Positions 1 to 10,000 are shown, numbered from the stretch's first letter. The stretch: DNA of 64,000 nt from Ignavibacteriota bacterium (GCA_016708125.1 JADJGF010000001.1:3556001-3620000), one strand, 5' to 3'. The notes: generated by a model from the letters alone, not told the origin. Translations and numbers: made by a program.

Positions 1-2
1 AC

Positions 3-2573
3 ACTCCAGATTTTGAAAAAGAACTTGGTAAAATTCCATACTTAAACGGTGGATTATTTGACGTTCACAAATTGGAAAAAGATAATGATAAATTAGACAT
101 TGCTGATAAAGCTTTTGAAAAACTATTTGCATTTTTTGATGAATATAATTGGCACCTTGATATTAAACCAAACACAACCGGTAAGGATATTAACCCCGAT
201 GTAATTGGCTATATTTTTGAAAAATATATAAATGACCGAGCTACAACGGGAGCGTATTATACTAAGGAAGATATTACTGAATATATAAGCAAAAACACAG
301 TTATCCCATACTTGTTTGATAAAGTAAAAGAAAAAGTTAAAAATGCTTTTACTTATGATAGTTCACTTTGGAAAATGCTTAAAGAAAACCCGGATAGATA
401 CATTTATGATTCAGTTAAAAAAGGAATAAATACAAATTTTAATATAAAAAATAACTTTAATGATAAAGTTACCGAAGACTTGCCAAATTTCATTTCTATC
501 GGTATCGATACATCAAAACCAAATTTACTTGAGAGAAGAAACCGCTGGAATGAAAAAACGGATGAAGAATTAGCTTTACCAACCGAAATTTGGCGCGAGA
601 CGATTGAACGAAGAAAAAGATATTGGGAATTACGTGCTAAAATTGAAAATGATGAAATAAGAGAAATAAATGATTTTATAACATACAATCTTAACATTCG
701 TCAATTTGCACAAGATGCAGTTGAACAATATGAAGGTTCTGATTTTGTAAATGCTTTTTATAAAGCAATAACTGAAATAACAATTCTTGATCCAACTTGC
801 GGATCCGGTGCATTTTTATTTGCAGCACTTAACATTCTTGAACCTCTTTATGAAGCATGCATAAGCAGAATGCGAGAATTTGTTGAAGTTGATAACGAAA
901 AAGGAAACGGAAAAAAACATGAAAACTTCCGTAAAGTTTTAAATGATATTGAAATTCATACTAATGAAAAATACTACATTTTTAAAAGCATAATACTTAA
1001 CAACCTATACGGTGTTGATATTATGAACGAAGCTGTAGAAATAGCTAAACTCCGTTTATTCTTAAAACTTGTTGCTGTTGTTGAACCGGATGAAAGAAAA
1101 GAAAATTATGGATTAGAACCCTTACCGGATATTGATTTTAATATTAGAGCCGGTAACACACTTGTTGGTTATGCTACTGAAAACGAAATTGATTCTGGTT
1201 CTGAACTAGATGCATTTAATGAAAAAGAAAAAGAAAAAGTAAAAAATGAATTACTTGAAAAAATTGAAATTGCTGCAAGTTCATTTAAGAGCTATAAAGA
1301 AGTACAGCTTGAGTCTTGTAAATTAGATTATATTCAATTCAAAAAAGCTAAAGACAATCTTGAACTTAGATTAAAAGAATTAAATGAACAATTAAATGAT
1401 TATTTAGCAAAAGATTATGGAATAGTTAAAGAGAAAAATAAAAAGAAATATTCGGAATGGATTCAAACTCATAAACCATTTCATTGGTTTGCTGAATTTT
1501 ATGAAATTGTTCACCAAAATGGAGGTTTTGATGTTATAATAGGTAATCCACCCTATATAGAAAATTCTAAAGTTTTCAACATTTATAAACCAAAATTATC
1601 AATTACAATAGATGCGGGGAATATTTATACATTAGTTTTAGAGCGTGGTCATTCAATAGTTCACAAGAAATCAAAACATGGCTGGATAATCCCAATTTCA
1701 GCAGTATGTACTGATAGAACAACTAGTTTCCAAAATTTTATTAGAAGTAATTATAACAGATGGATTGCGACATATGATATTTTCCCTGCTAGACTTTTTA
1801 CCGGTGCTGCTCAAAGACTAACAATTTTAATTCTTACAAACAATGAAAAATTATTTCAACAATTTGTTACAAAGTACTATAGATGGTATGAAAATGAGAG
1901 AAACAATTTAATTGATTTAGTTTTTTATAACCGCAATTTAGATTTTGATGAAGTAGGTTGGTTAGCTAGAATAAATCAATATATTGGTTGGGATGTTCTC
2001 CAAAAACTTAAACAAAAAAGGCTTGTCAATTTTCTTTATAAACCTAAAGAAAAACTTATTTATGTTCATAGAATAATTAATAATTTTATCAAAGCGATTG
2101 ATTTTGAGCCAATTTTTAAAAAATCAAATGGTATTGTTACTCATTCTGATGATTTTAAGATGTTATATACTTCGTCAGTTCATAATGCTGTCATAATTTC
2201 AATTCTAAATTCGAATTTATTTTATTTTTATTGGCGTATACATGGTGATGGCTTTCATTGTGGGTTTAAAGATATAGAAAAATTTCCAGTTGATATTTCG
2301 AAAATACAAAAGAATGAAGAAAAACAATTAAAATTACTTTCAAAAATATTAGTTAAGAATTTAGAAAAAAATTCTGAAATTAGAATCCGCGATCAAAAAA
2401 CAACTGGTAAAGTTGAATTGCAAACTTTCTTTGTTGGGAAATCTAAAACAATAATTGATGAAATTGATAAAGTCCTTGCAAAACATTATAGCTTCACAGA
2501 AGAAGAATTAGACTTTATAGTAAACTACGACATAAAGTATAGAATGGGAAAGGAGTTGGATGATGGGGAATGA
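3..2573 (+). CDS. Eco57I/PglX-like N6-adenine DNA methyltransferase, 5' end outside window
   Basis: The frame is open from the window edge and reads PYLNGGLFD at residues encoded about 33-60, a segment usual well inside large Eco57I-type methylases, so the TTG at 72 is internal. Counted from that TTG, motif I (DPTCGSGAF) lies near residue 240 and the adenine-methylase NPPY motif at 492-495, separated by a lysine/glutamate-rich coiled-coil insert. The C-terminal 340 residues would be the target-recognition part. The family (type IIG enzymes, BREX PglX, DISARM methylases) methylates adenine to mark self DNA. Which system it serves depends on genes left of the window. The last codons overlap the next gene, so the two are coupled. 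Methylase assignment is firm; system type is open. Confidence 0.9.
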   Translation, partial: TPDFEKELGKIPYLNGGLFDVHKLEKDNDKLDIADKAFEKLFAFFDEYNWHLDIKPNTTGKDINPDVIGYIFEKYINDRATTGAYYTKEDITEYISKNTVIPYLFDKVKEKVKNAFTYDSSLWKMLKENPDRYIYDSVKKGINTNFNIKNNFNDKVTEDLPNFISIGIDTSKPNLLERRNRWNEKTDEELALPTEIWRETIERRKRYWELRAKIENDEIREINDFITYNLNIRQFAQDAVEQYEGSDFVNAFYKAITEITILDPTCGSGAFLFAALNILEPLYEACISRMREFVEVDNEKGNGKKHENFRKVLNDIEIHTNEKYYIFKSIILNNLYGVDIMNEAVEIAKLRLFLKLVAVVEPDERKENYGLEPLPDIDFNIRAGNTLVGYATENEIDSGSELDAFNEKEKEKVKNELLEKIEIAASSFKSYKEVQLESCKLDYIQFKKAKDNLELRLKELNEQLNDYLAKDYGIVKEKNKKKYSEWIQTHKPFHWFAEFYEIVHQNGGFDVIIGNPPYIENSKVFNIYKPKLSITIDAGNIYTLVLERGHSIVHKKSKHGWIIPISAVCTDRTTSFQNFIRSNYNRWIATYDIFPARLFTGAAQRLTILILTNNEKLFQQFVTKYYRWYENERNNLIDLVFYNRNLDFDEVGWLARINQYIGWDVLQKLKQKRLVNFLYKPKEKLIYVHRIINNFIKAIDFEPIFKKSNGIVTHSDDFKMLYTSSVHNAVIISILNSNLFYFYWRIHGDGFHCGFKDIEKFPVDISKIQKNEEKQLKLLSKILVKNLEKNSEIRIRDQKTTGKVELQTFFVGKSKTIIDEIDKVLAKHYSFTEEELDFIVNYDIKYRMGKELDDGE

Positions 2574-2991
2574 TAACTTTAAACCAGATTTGGGTCTTGC
2601 TTTAAGTGAGAGATATAGTCAAGAAATTACACACCATTTTTATTCAATCCCACTAATAGAAATACTTCATGTTGGTAACAATCTCTTTTCAACAATGGTT
2701 GGTTATACAGTTGAAGAAGTAGATTTTGCAGTCTCATTCGACTTTGATAATAAATTACTTATTGAATTATTGCTGCAAATACAAAACAAAGGTTTAAAGG
2801 AATATTTGGAGAATGTACTTTTAAAAGAATTTACCGGACCAGAAAAAGCTGTTTTTTATGAAACACCAATTCATGTTGATATAGAAGCAAGATTGGGAAA
2901 TTTAGTAAAAAGTAAATATGAAACATTTGTGCCATTGATTGTAGAAAAGTTTGAGAATGTCATTGAAAAGCAAATTATAAGAATAACTTAA
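2560..2991 (+). CDS. Unknown 143-residue protein coupled to the methylase
   Basis: The start ATG (2560, with a second ATG at 2563) follows an AGGAG at 2551-2555 and lies inside the methylase end, giving a 14-bp overlap in another frame; the two are almost certainly co-translated. The product is acidic and soluble with no signal peptide, membrane segment or cysteine motif, and I do not recognise a family. Its position right after the methylase suggests an accessory protein of the same modification or defence system; this is inference from context only. Confidence 0.7.
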   Translation: MMGNDNFKPDLGLALSERYSQEITHHFYSIPLIEILHVGNNLFSTMVGYTVEEVDFAVSFDFDNKLLIELLLQIQNKGLKEYLENVLLKEFTGPEKAVFYETPIHVDIEARLGNLVKSKYETFVPLIVEKFENVIEKQIIRIT

Positions 2992-3013
2992 CTTTACTTA
3001 GTGGAGCTAAATT

Positions 3014-3688
3014 ATGTCAGTGCCTACCCATCACAGTAATTGTCACACCTATGCTTATCCAACGCGTTGTTATCTATGTGGAGAGGAAGTTTATTTCTTT
3101 TTTTGTAGTTGTGGATCGCGTGTTTTTTTTGATGAACTTAATTATCCTTGGAAAATCCATAATTGTTTTTTGTATCAGATGAAGGATATTATTGAAGATT
3201 TTATTAGTCAACATAGTGGGACAAGAACAATTGAATACATTAGAAGATTAATACTAAATTCAGCAGAGGATAGAGATATTCCTGTACCTATTGATCGTAT
3301 AGAACTACTTGAGAATTATATAAGAAGAGTAACCTCTACAACAACAATAGTAAATGTTAAACCAGATAATGATTATTTTGTTGGGACAGGTGAAATTACA
3401 AACATAAATAAGAACATTAATTTTTATAAAAAATATAAATTAGAAGAAAATTTTATTTCTGCTCATTTACTTGGTTTATTAACAAAAGAAAAATTTAGTG
3501 AAATATTTTTAAGAACACATGCTAACGAAAATGGATTAATCAGTGATTTCATTTTTTATTGTCCAGAAAAAATTATTAGAACCTTGAAACTTAGAAATAA
3601 AATGAAAATTGTAGTAAAGATAGCACCACATCATGCAATGCCGGAAAACAAAATATGGCTTGTTGAGAAAATTGAAACATTTGATTAA
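3014..3688 (+). CDS. Unknown protein with N-terminal Cys/His cluster
   Basis: Start ATG follows a GGAG (3002-3005), 22 bp after the previous gene. The first 55 residues hold a dense metal-binding pattern: HSNCH near residue 7, CYLCGE near 19-24, CSCGSR near 30-35 and a final HNC near 53, consistent with one or two zinc ribbons. The rest is a mixed alpha/beta region with no motif I recognise. A zinc ribbon in a defence-type operon may bind nucleic acid or a protein partner, but no activity can be assigned. It ends the three-gene methylase run; a 110-bp gap follows. Confidence 0.7.
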   Translation: MSVPTHHSNCHTYAYPTRCYLCGEEVYFFFCSCGSRVFFDELNYPWKIHNCFLYQMKDIIEDFISQHSGTRTIEYIRRLILNSAEDRDIPVPIDRIELLENYIRRVTSTTTIVNVKPDNDYFVGTGEITNINKNINFYKKYKLEENFISAHLLGLLTKEKFSEIFLRTHANENGLISDFIFYCPEKIIRTLKLRNKMKIVVKIAPHHAMPENKIWLVEKIETFD

Positions 3689-3799
3689 GATATATTAATT
3701 ACATTAAAAAAAATAAGATGTTGTAAATCGTTGTAAATAAACAAAGATATTTTTTAAGTTAATAATTACATATTATTTAAATTGAAAGAGTTTTGCAAT

Positions 3800-6205
3800 A
3801 TGATTAAAAATAAAGAAGTATTTGTTAAGGAGCTTCTATCAAATCCAGAATTAAAAGACAATATCATTTCCTATGTTTTTGCTTTTAACCCTAATATAGA
3901 CATTAGTTTGAAAAACAATTATTTCGACAATGTAGTTTTTCATTACGAAAAATATAAAAACGATAGACCCAAAAACCCTCCTTCTATTAAAGAAATTAAA
4001 GATGATGTTGATAAGTGGACTGGACTAGATCTGCGAATAAAAAAAATTAGATTGAAATCAATAAGGGGATTTCCAGATTCTGAAATACCTTTTGGGATTG
4101 ATCTTGTAAATGAAAATGATGTGGTTCAGAATATGGTAATTCTAGGTGGAAATGCAATTGGTAAATCTTCAATATATGATTCAATTGAATATATATTTTG
4201 TAATGATATTGGAGAGGCACAATTAAGAAATTATGATATTAAAAACCAAGATAGGTATAAAAAATATTTAGAGCATTATGATAATGGGAGTCAAAATACT
4301 TATTGCACAATACAAACGGTTGACAAGCTTTTTGATATTAGTAATTCACAGAATATACCTGAAACTGTAAGAAAAAGAATAAATCCGAATACACACTTTA
4401 TTAGTGAATATGATATATATAAAAATGGTCAGTTGGACTATGAAAACAGTGTTTCCCAATCATTCCATAATCTTATTGCTAAAAGCATTGGGCTAGAAGA
4501 TTTACTAGAATTTAGTAAAAACCTGAAATCATTTATTTTATATCGCCGTGCGACCGAATCAAGGGGAATAAATAAAGCCAGTGAAAATATAAATATACAA
4601 CAAAAGCTTATAGATACAACACAAAAAGCCTTAACTGAAAGTAAAAAAAAACTTTTTGATTTAGAGAATGAACAAAAAGTTAAGCCTGAGGAGGAACATT
4701 TCAAAAAGTTGGTTGAAATAATAAATAGAATAAAAAATAATAGCTTCACTTTAATATTTTCCCATCCACAATTATTAAGTACATTGCACAATTTTAAAAA
4801 TGAATACAATAATTTTATTTCACGTCAGTTCAATAGCATTAATGTAAACGAGTTACATTTTTTAAATATGGGATTAGAATTAATTACGAAGTTTGATAAC
4901 TGTCCATTTTGTTTGGATTCAAAGTTGCAAAAGAATGAGATTGAGGAAAATGCTACTGAAAGAAAAAATAAAATTGAAGGACTTAATCAAGTTATTAAAA
5001 ATCTAAATTCAGAATTAAATGATTTAGTTGATAAATTACAAAATATTTATTCTCAATTTTTAAAACTCGACAACAATATACGAAAAGAAATATCTGAAAT
5101 ATCCGATTGTGTTGAATTCAATAATTTAGTTCAAATAGAAATGAATTTTTCGAAATATATTGCCAACTTACTAAGTGCTGATATTTTTGTAGAAATATCG
5201 AAATTGGACAACAATCCGCAATACTTGAAAAACAGAACTGGGTACGTATATAAACTAGTTAACGATTCCGATAAATTTATTAGCGAATTAGCAAAAATAG
5301 AATCCGAACTGACTCAATTAACTAATAATCGAAATAGTGAAGTAAATTTTGTCGATTCCAATCTTCAAAATAAAACTCAAATTAAATCAATTACTGAACA
5401 AATCATTGAGACAAAAAAAGAGATTCGTGATTATGAAAGTCATATTAATGAAGCAAATAGAGTTGTTAAGAATGAATTTTCTAAAAAAGAAGAACTGGAA
5501 AACACACTCAGGCTTTTTAATGAAATCAAAGAATCAACTAAGCAGTATGAAAAAATAGTATCAAGCAAAATTAACGATATTGTCAATTCTGCATTTGCTC
5601 CAATAAAAATTATTGTTGAAGAAGTGCTTGAAGAATATTTTAATATTGATAATAGAGATATCAATTTAATAATATCAAAAGAACCTGATTTAGTAGACGA
5701 GGAGACAGGAGAGATATTAAGTGAAGTTATAACTGCAAAAATTAAATTAAAAAAATCAAAAGAAGCTCCACAATCTATTAGTAAAGTACTAAATACTTTT
5801 CATTTTCGACTTTTTTCAACTATGGTTGGTGTTGCAATTGCAATCACGTCTCGTATTAATACCAGAATAAATATGCCCCTTGTAATGGACGATATTTTTT
5901 ATGCTAGTGATTTCGAAAATAGAGTAGCCGTTGAAGAATTTATTAGAGCACTTTTCAAAGTATTTTACACATTTACACCTGATTTGCCTTTACAATTAAT
6001 TCTTTTCACACACGATCAACTTATTTTTGAAAGTGCTATGAAAGCATTTAATGAAATAGATAAATTAAAAGGTGATTCATTTGCCTTTGCAAAACTATTC
6101 TCCCACGAAGAATCGACAGTTATTGGCGACTATAAAGATCTGATATATAAAATACCGGCTTACTATGCAAAACAACAATACAAAAACACAATCGAGATGA
6201 AATGA
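3800..6205 (+). CDS. Rad50/SMC-like ATPase with CPFC zinc-hook motif
   Basis: RecF/Rad50-type ATPase of about 800 residues. Counting from an in-frame TTG at 3782, Walker A (GGNAIGKSS) is at 122-130, a CPFC motif at 374-377 sits at the turn between two long coiled-coil stretches, and the Walker B-like LVMDDIF is at 700-706 followed by FTHDQ. This order (ATPase lobe, coiled coil, CxxC hook, coiled coil, ATPase lobe) matches Rad50-type proteins and ATPases of several anti-phage systems such as Lamassu LmuB and RloC. No nuclease domain follows the second lobe, unlike RloC. ATG 3800 is preferred over TTG 3782. It overlaps the next gene by 4 bp (ATGA), so the effector or partner is probably that membrane protein. 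Confidence 0.85.
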   Translation: MIKNKEVFVKELLSNPELKDNIISYVFAFNPNIDISLKNNYFDNVVFHYEKYKNDRPKNPPSIKEIKDDVDKWTGLDLRIKKIRLKSIRGFPDSEIPFGIDLVNENDVVQNMVILGGNAIGKSSIYDSIEYIFCNDIGEAQLRNYDIKNQDRYKKYLEHYDNGSQNTYCTIQTVDKLFDISNSQNIPETVRKRINPNTHFISEYDIYKNGQLDYENSVSQSFHNLIAKSIGLEDLLEFSKNLKSFILYRRATESRGINKASENINIQQKLIDTTQKALTESKKKLFDLENEQKVKPEEEHFKKLVEIINRIKNNSFTLIFSHPQLLSTLHNFKNEYNNFISRQFNSINVNELHFLNMGLELITKFDNCPFCLDSKLQKNEIEENATERKNKIEGLNQVIKNLNSELNDLVDKLQNIYSQFLKLDNNIRKEISEISDCVEFNNLVQIEMNFSKYIANLLSADIFVEISKLDNNPQYLKNRTGYVYKLVNDSDKFISELAKIESELTQLTNNRNSEVNFVDSNLQNKTQIKSITEQIIETKKEIRDYESHINEANRVVKNEFSKKEELENTLRLFNEIKESTKQYEKIVSSKINDIVNSAFAPIKIIVEEVLEEYFNIDNRDINLIISKEPDLVDEETGEILSEVITAKIKLKKSKEAPQSISKVLNTFHFRLFSTMVGVAIAITSRINTRINMPLVMDDIFYASDFENRVAVEEFIRALFKVFYTFTPDLPLQLILFTHDQLIFESAMKAFNEIDKLKGDSFAFAKLFSHEESTVIGDYKDLIYKIPAYYAKQQYKNTIEMK

Positions 6206-7251
6206 ATATAACATTTAAAGTTTTGTTAAAGTATATTGTCTACACTATCCTTCCAATTATACTTTTTTCTGCCATCGGTATCTTATTATGGCGATCAAAT
6301 ATTAATAACCTTAATTCTGAACTGCAAAACAAAGTCTCAGATATAATAAAATCAACAGTGACCCAGCAAGCAGAAAAAGGTTTATTAACACCAGAAATTT
6401 TCTTTATTGCTACGGACTCTTCAAAAGTTAAAGAGCTAAGCAAAGAGCTAAAAGATAAAATTATTAATACTGTTACTGAATTATATTTAAAGAATAATAA
6501 TCCTTTATCATATGACGAAGTCGATGTCAAACCATTTTACTTACTTCCTGCAAAGGCGAATAAAAGCGGACAATACATTTTAACAGAGAGACAACTAAAT
6601 ATATTAAAAGAACACATAATATTTTTAGCGAAGCAAGTAGAAGTTGAAACAAATAGAACCAAAGAAGAGGTTGGAAGGGATATTGAGAGATTAAACTTTT
6701 GGGTAACAATATGGATAGGATTTATTGGGCTTATTGGAATTTTCATCCCAATAATTATTAACATAGATGCCACAAAAAATGCAACTGATGCAAAAAAGAT
6801 TGCTTCTGAAGCAAAGAGCATGTCTGATGGAATTGAAACCCGTTTAAATGAGACAAACACAAAGTCAGAAGTAGCATTAAGAGAGGTGCAGTCAGTCAAA
6901 GGTAACCTTTCCATAATAATTGCAATAAATAAATTAAAAGAATTTTCCCCACAGTTTATTGCTCAATTTGAAAGTAAAAATGCAACAAAAGCTCTTAAAA
7001 ATATTCTGACTGATTTGTTAAGGGAGCTTAAAAATAATTCCGAAAATTTTGATAGTCAATTTATGGATAATTGGTTAAAACAAATTGTAACAAATATTCA
7101 ATATCTTTCATTTTTAAAAGTATTTAATCAAGTACAAACAAAACAAATGAATGAATTCTCAAAACTAATAACAGAATCATTTGGCAAAGACGGAAAATCT
7201 AAAATTGAAGGAATATCAAACGGACTTGAAATATTAATTAACGAATTATAA
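6202..7251 (+). CDS. Two-TM membrane protein coupled to the zinc-hook ATPase
   Basis: The ATG overlaps the ATPase stop in an ATGA, indicating translational coupling. Hydrophobic segments lie at about residues 8-30 and 166-188, giving a roughly 135-residue loop and a 160-residue C-terminal helical part. By charge the loop is probably outside and the C-terminus cytoplasmic, close to the ATPase. The alanine/lysine/glutamate-rich stretch after TM2 looks like a coiled coil. I recognise no family. An ATPase sensor paired with a membrane protein is a common layout of abortive-infection systems, so a membrane-effector role is plausible but inferred only from context. Confidence 0.75.
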   Translation: MNITFKVLLKYIVYTILPIILFSAIGILLWRSNINNLNSELQNKVSDIIKSTVTQQAEKGLLTPEIFFIATDSSKVKELSKELKDKIINTVTELYLKNNNPLSYDEVDVKPFYLLPAKANKSGQYILTERQLNILKEHIIFLAKQVEVETNRTKEEVGRDIERLNFWVTIWIGFIGLIGIFIPIIINIDATKNATDAKKIASEAKSMSDGIETRLNETNTKSEVALREVQSVKGNLSIIIAINKLKEFSPQFIAQFESKNATKALKNILTDLLRELKNNSENFDSQFMDNWLKQIVTNIQYLSFLKVFNQVQTKQMNEFSKLITESFGKDGKSKIEGISNGLEILINEL

Positions 7252-7443
7252 TTAAATAGTATTATTAAAAAGGGCTCATTCAAATTAGTTCAAGACAACA
7301 ACAACTTTGTTTTCAGAATTAGTGCACTTAAAAGTGTGAATTACCGTATCGTAATTGCCGTCCCGATTTGTATATAAGTAAAAGTTTTGAAGTAAAAATA
7401 TTTTTAAGACTATAGCATAGTTGTTATGTTCTTCAGGTGAGGC

Positions 7444-7464
7444 GCAACATCTTGGTTGCTTTTT
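7444..7464 (+). terminator. Weak hairpin plus T-run in the 265-bp gap after the ATPase/membrane pair
   Basis: GCAAC (7444-7448) pairs with GTTGC (7455-7459) around a 6-nt loop and is followed by five T. The stem is short and lies nearly 200 bp after the stop, so it is only a candidate. The rest of the gap (7252-7516) shows another small hairpin (7339-7356) and no gene. Confidence 0.3.
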
Positions 7465-7516
7465 GAAAATAGTATCATATTATCTAAACACTACCATATA
7501 ATAATAGGAATTTATT

Positions 7517-9937
7517 ATGTACGACGATTATAAAGAGGAGTTCTTGCCAAGATTACTGAAAAATAATATTTATAATGAATTAAAGAGAAAATGTGAAGAA
7601 AAAGATAGCGAAATAATTTCCCTTGTGGATAAAGCAGTTTCTTATTCATATCAAAGAACAAAAACAATTTTAAAACACATGGGAGAATTTACTCTTCACG
7701 ATAGCGACCATTCCTTTCGGGTTCTACATTTAATGAACAAATTAATACCAGAAGAAATTTTGCATAATTATTCAATACCTGAATTAACCCTACTTTTATT
7801 AACAGCATTCTTCCACGATATTGGTATGGCACCTAATGAGAAAGAAGTTCTTGCATGGAAGAAAGTTTGGGATAAAAATATCGAATTAGATATAGATGAA
7901 ACAAAAACTTATGATGAATTCAATCGTTTTCTTGTAGCAAAACCTGATGAAATTAGTATAATTGAGCAGTTGCAACTTAAGGCTAAAGAAACAGAAGTGG
8001 AAATCCAAAAATCTTATTTAATAACAGAATATATACGAAAAACTCATACAGAAAGAGCAAAAGATATCATTGCCACCGATTGGAATAATAAAATTCTTTA
8101 TAGGGATGTTGACATGACGTTCGAATTTGCTCAGTTATGCTATAGCCATAGCGAAAATGCTCTTGCGTTACTGGAACTTGATAAAAATTTTTTATGTGGC
8201 GAAAATACTTATTTGTGTCTCCCTTTAATTGGTATAATTTTGAGGTTAGCAGATGTTTTAGATTTTGATGCAAAAAGGACCCCGCCCTTATTATTTTCAC
8301 ATTTGAATGTTCGCCAACCTGTATCAATAAAAGAGTGGAATAAACATAGAGCTGTGCAGGCGTGGGAAATAAATCCAGATTTGATTCAATTTAATGCTAA
8401 ATGTAAACATCCAGCAATTGAAGCAAGTATCCATGAGTTTTGCGATATAATAGATCAAGAATTAAGTGTGTGCAATAATATTTTGACAGTTCTTAACGAT
8501 TCGTCACAAATAAAAGAAAGAAACATTCTCATTAAGTTTCCGTTTAAGGTGAATAGAGAAAAAATTCAAACTCAAAAAGATGTTCACAATAAACCTTATT
8601 ACATATACCGGAATACAAAATTTAATCTTAGTAAAAAACAAGTTGTTGATCTTCTAATGGGTACAAAACTGTATGGCAATCCAGAGGTTGCTTTAAGAGA
8701 ATTACTGCAAAATTCCATTGATGCATGTTTACTAAGGCAAGCCCAAGAAAAAAAATGGGGAAATTTATATTTTCCAGAAATTTCTGTAAAATACTATAAG
8801 GAAGAAAAGGAAGTAATTCTTGAGGTAGATGACAACGGTACTGGCATGGATCAGTATATAATTGATAATTATTATTCAAAAATAGGATCATCATTTTATA
8901 AATCCACTGATTTCTATAATCTAAAGTCTGAATCAAATGCTGAGTTCACACCAACTTCTAGATTTGGAATTGGGATTTTATCTTGTTTCATGGTTGCTGA
9001 TTCGCTAATTGTTGATACAAAAAGGGTTTATGAACCTCACAAATCGAGTGACGCCTTACAAATTTCTGTGGAAGGTCAAGAGAGTATTTTCTGGATTCAA
9101 GAAGGCAAGAGAAAAATGCCTGGAACAACAACAAAATTAATTCTTCGAAAAGGAGAAAATCCTTGGGACGAGATGTCTGAAACTGATTTCATTAAATCTA
9201 TTGACAGCGTTTTGCCAAACCCACCTTTTAAAATCAACATACATACAACAACTGAAATTAAAGAAAAAAACGAAAACAGTTTTTTTAAAAGAACAACAGA
9301 ATCCTTAAAAGACTATACGTGGGAACCACATGAAAATTTAAAGTTATTTGAAATTCACCTCAAAAATAAAGAAATAGGTATAATTGGATCTGCTTCGGTA
9401 GCAATTCTTGAGAGTCATCGAAAACCCGTATCAAAAATTGAACTAAACTCGCGTGATGTTGAGATCGAAGGTAAAATTTTTACTTTAGAACGACAAATGG
9501 AAATTAGCGAAAATTCAATTTCAGAAACATCAAAATCGATTACAATTACAGACGATGGTGAAATAAATGAAACGAGCTCAACTAGAGAATTTACTAGGTC
9601 AAGATCACAATTTTCCTTACATGGAATCGAAGTCCCATCTTCTTTATTCCCATTTAAATGGAACTTTAAAAAAAACCAAGTAAGGATATCCTGGCCATTT
9701 CCTCTAATCGTTATAATTGATATTTGTGGCGAGCGTGATTTAGACTTAAATTCAGCAAGAACAGAATTAGTTGTATCTGAAAAATGGATCGCATTTGAGG
9801 AAGATTTAGCCTATTTGGTTTGCAAAGGAATTTCGGAAAAAGTATCAAAAAAGTATTGGAGTCAACTTAAAAAAATTTTCATAAAAAGCACAAAAAATCA
9901 AATATTCTTAAAAGGTCTTTCAAGAGTTGTAACATAG
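7517..9937 (+). CDS. HD-domain protein fused to Hsp90-like GHKL ATPase
   Basis: An 806-residue two-part protein. The N-terminal half carries an HD-type metal phosphohydrolase pattern: HDSDH at 61-65, FHDIGM at 99-104, HSE near 210 and RLADVLD near 240. The middle has the GHKL ATP-binding boxes in Hsp90 order: N-box ELLQN..DA (395-403), G1 box DDNGTGMD (438-445), G2 box FGIGILSCF (483-491) and a GTTTKL G3-like segment near 535. The HD part could hydrolyse a nucleotide or phosphoester under control of the chaperone-like ATPase. Start ATG has an AGGA-type site (7506-7509). It stands alone between gaps of 265 and 180 bp, so it may be a separate single-gene system. Fold calls are firm, substrate unknown. 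Confidence 0.85.
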   Translation: MYDDYKEEFLPRLLKNNIYNELKRKCEEKDSEIISLVDKAVSYSYQRTKTILKHMGEFTLHDSDHSFRVLHLMNKLIPEEILHNYSIPELTLLLLTAFFHDIGMAPNEKEVLAWKKVWDKNIELDIDETKTYDEFNRFLVAKPDEISIIEQLQLKAKETEVEIQKSYLITEYIRKTHTERAKDIIATDWNNKILYRDVDMTFEFAQLCYSHSENALALLELDKNFLCGENTYLCLPLIGIILRLADVLDFDAKRTPPLLFSHLNVRQPVSIKEWNKHRAVQAWEINPDLIQFNAKCKHPAIEASIHEFCDIIDQELSVCNNILTVLNDSSQIKERNILIKFPFKVNREKIQTQKDVHNKPYYIYRNTKFNLSKKQVVDLLMGTKLYGNPEVALRELLQNSIDACLLRQAQEKKWGNLYFPEISVKYYKEEKEVILEVDDNGTGMDQYIIDNYYSKIGSSFYKSTDFYNLKSESNAEFTPTSRFGIGILSCFMVADSLIVDTKRVYEPHKSSDALQISVEGQESIFWIQEGKRKMPGTTTKLILRKGENPWDEMSETDFIKSIDSVLPNPPFKINIHTTTEIKEKNENSFFKRTTESLKDYTWEPHENLKLFEIHLKNKEIGIIGSASVAILESHRKPVSKIELNSRDVEIEGKIFTLERQMEISENSISETSKSITITDDGEINETSSTREFTRSRSQFSLHGIEVPSSLFPFKWNFKKNQVRISWPFPLIVIIDICGERDLDLNSARTELVVSEKWIAFEEDLAYLVCKGISEKVSKKYWSQLKKIFIKSTKNQIFLKGLSRVVT

Positions 9938-10000
9938 TCTCTAAATTGAAAACTCAACCGATATGGCAATCAAGATGATACCATTTTCACATTTTACATT

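Noticed and set aside
3782..6205. RloC-type anticodon nuclease
   Set aside because: The zinc-hook layout fits, but nothing follows the second ATPase lobe where the nuclease domain of RloC would be.
7339..7356. AATTAC/GTAATT hairpin as a regulatory element
   Set aside because: Six AT-rich base pairs without a T-run or conserved context; expected by chance in such AT-rich sequence.
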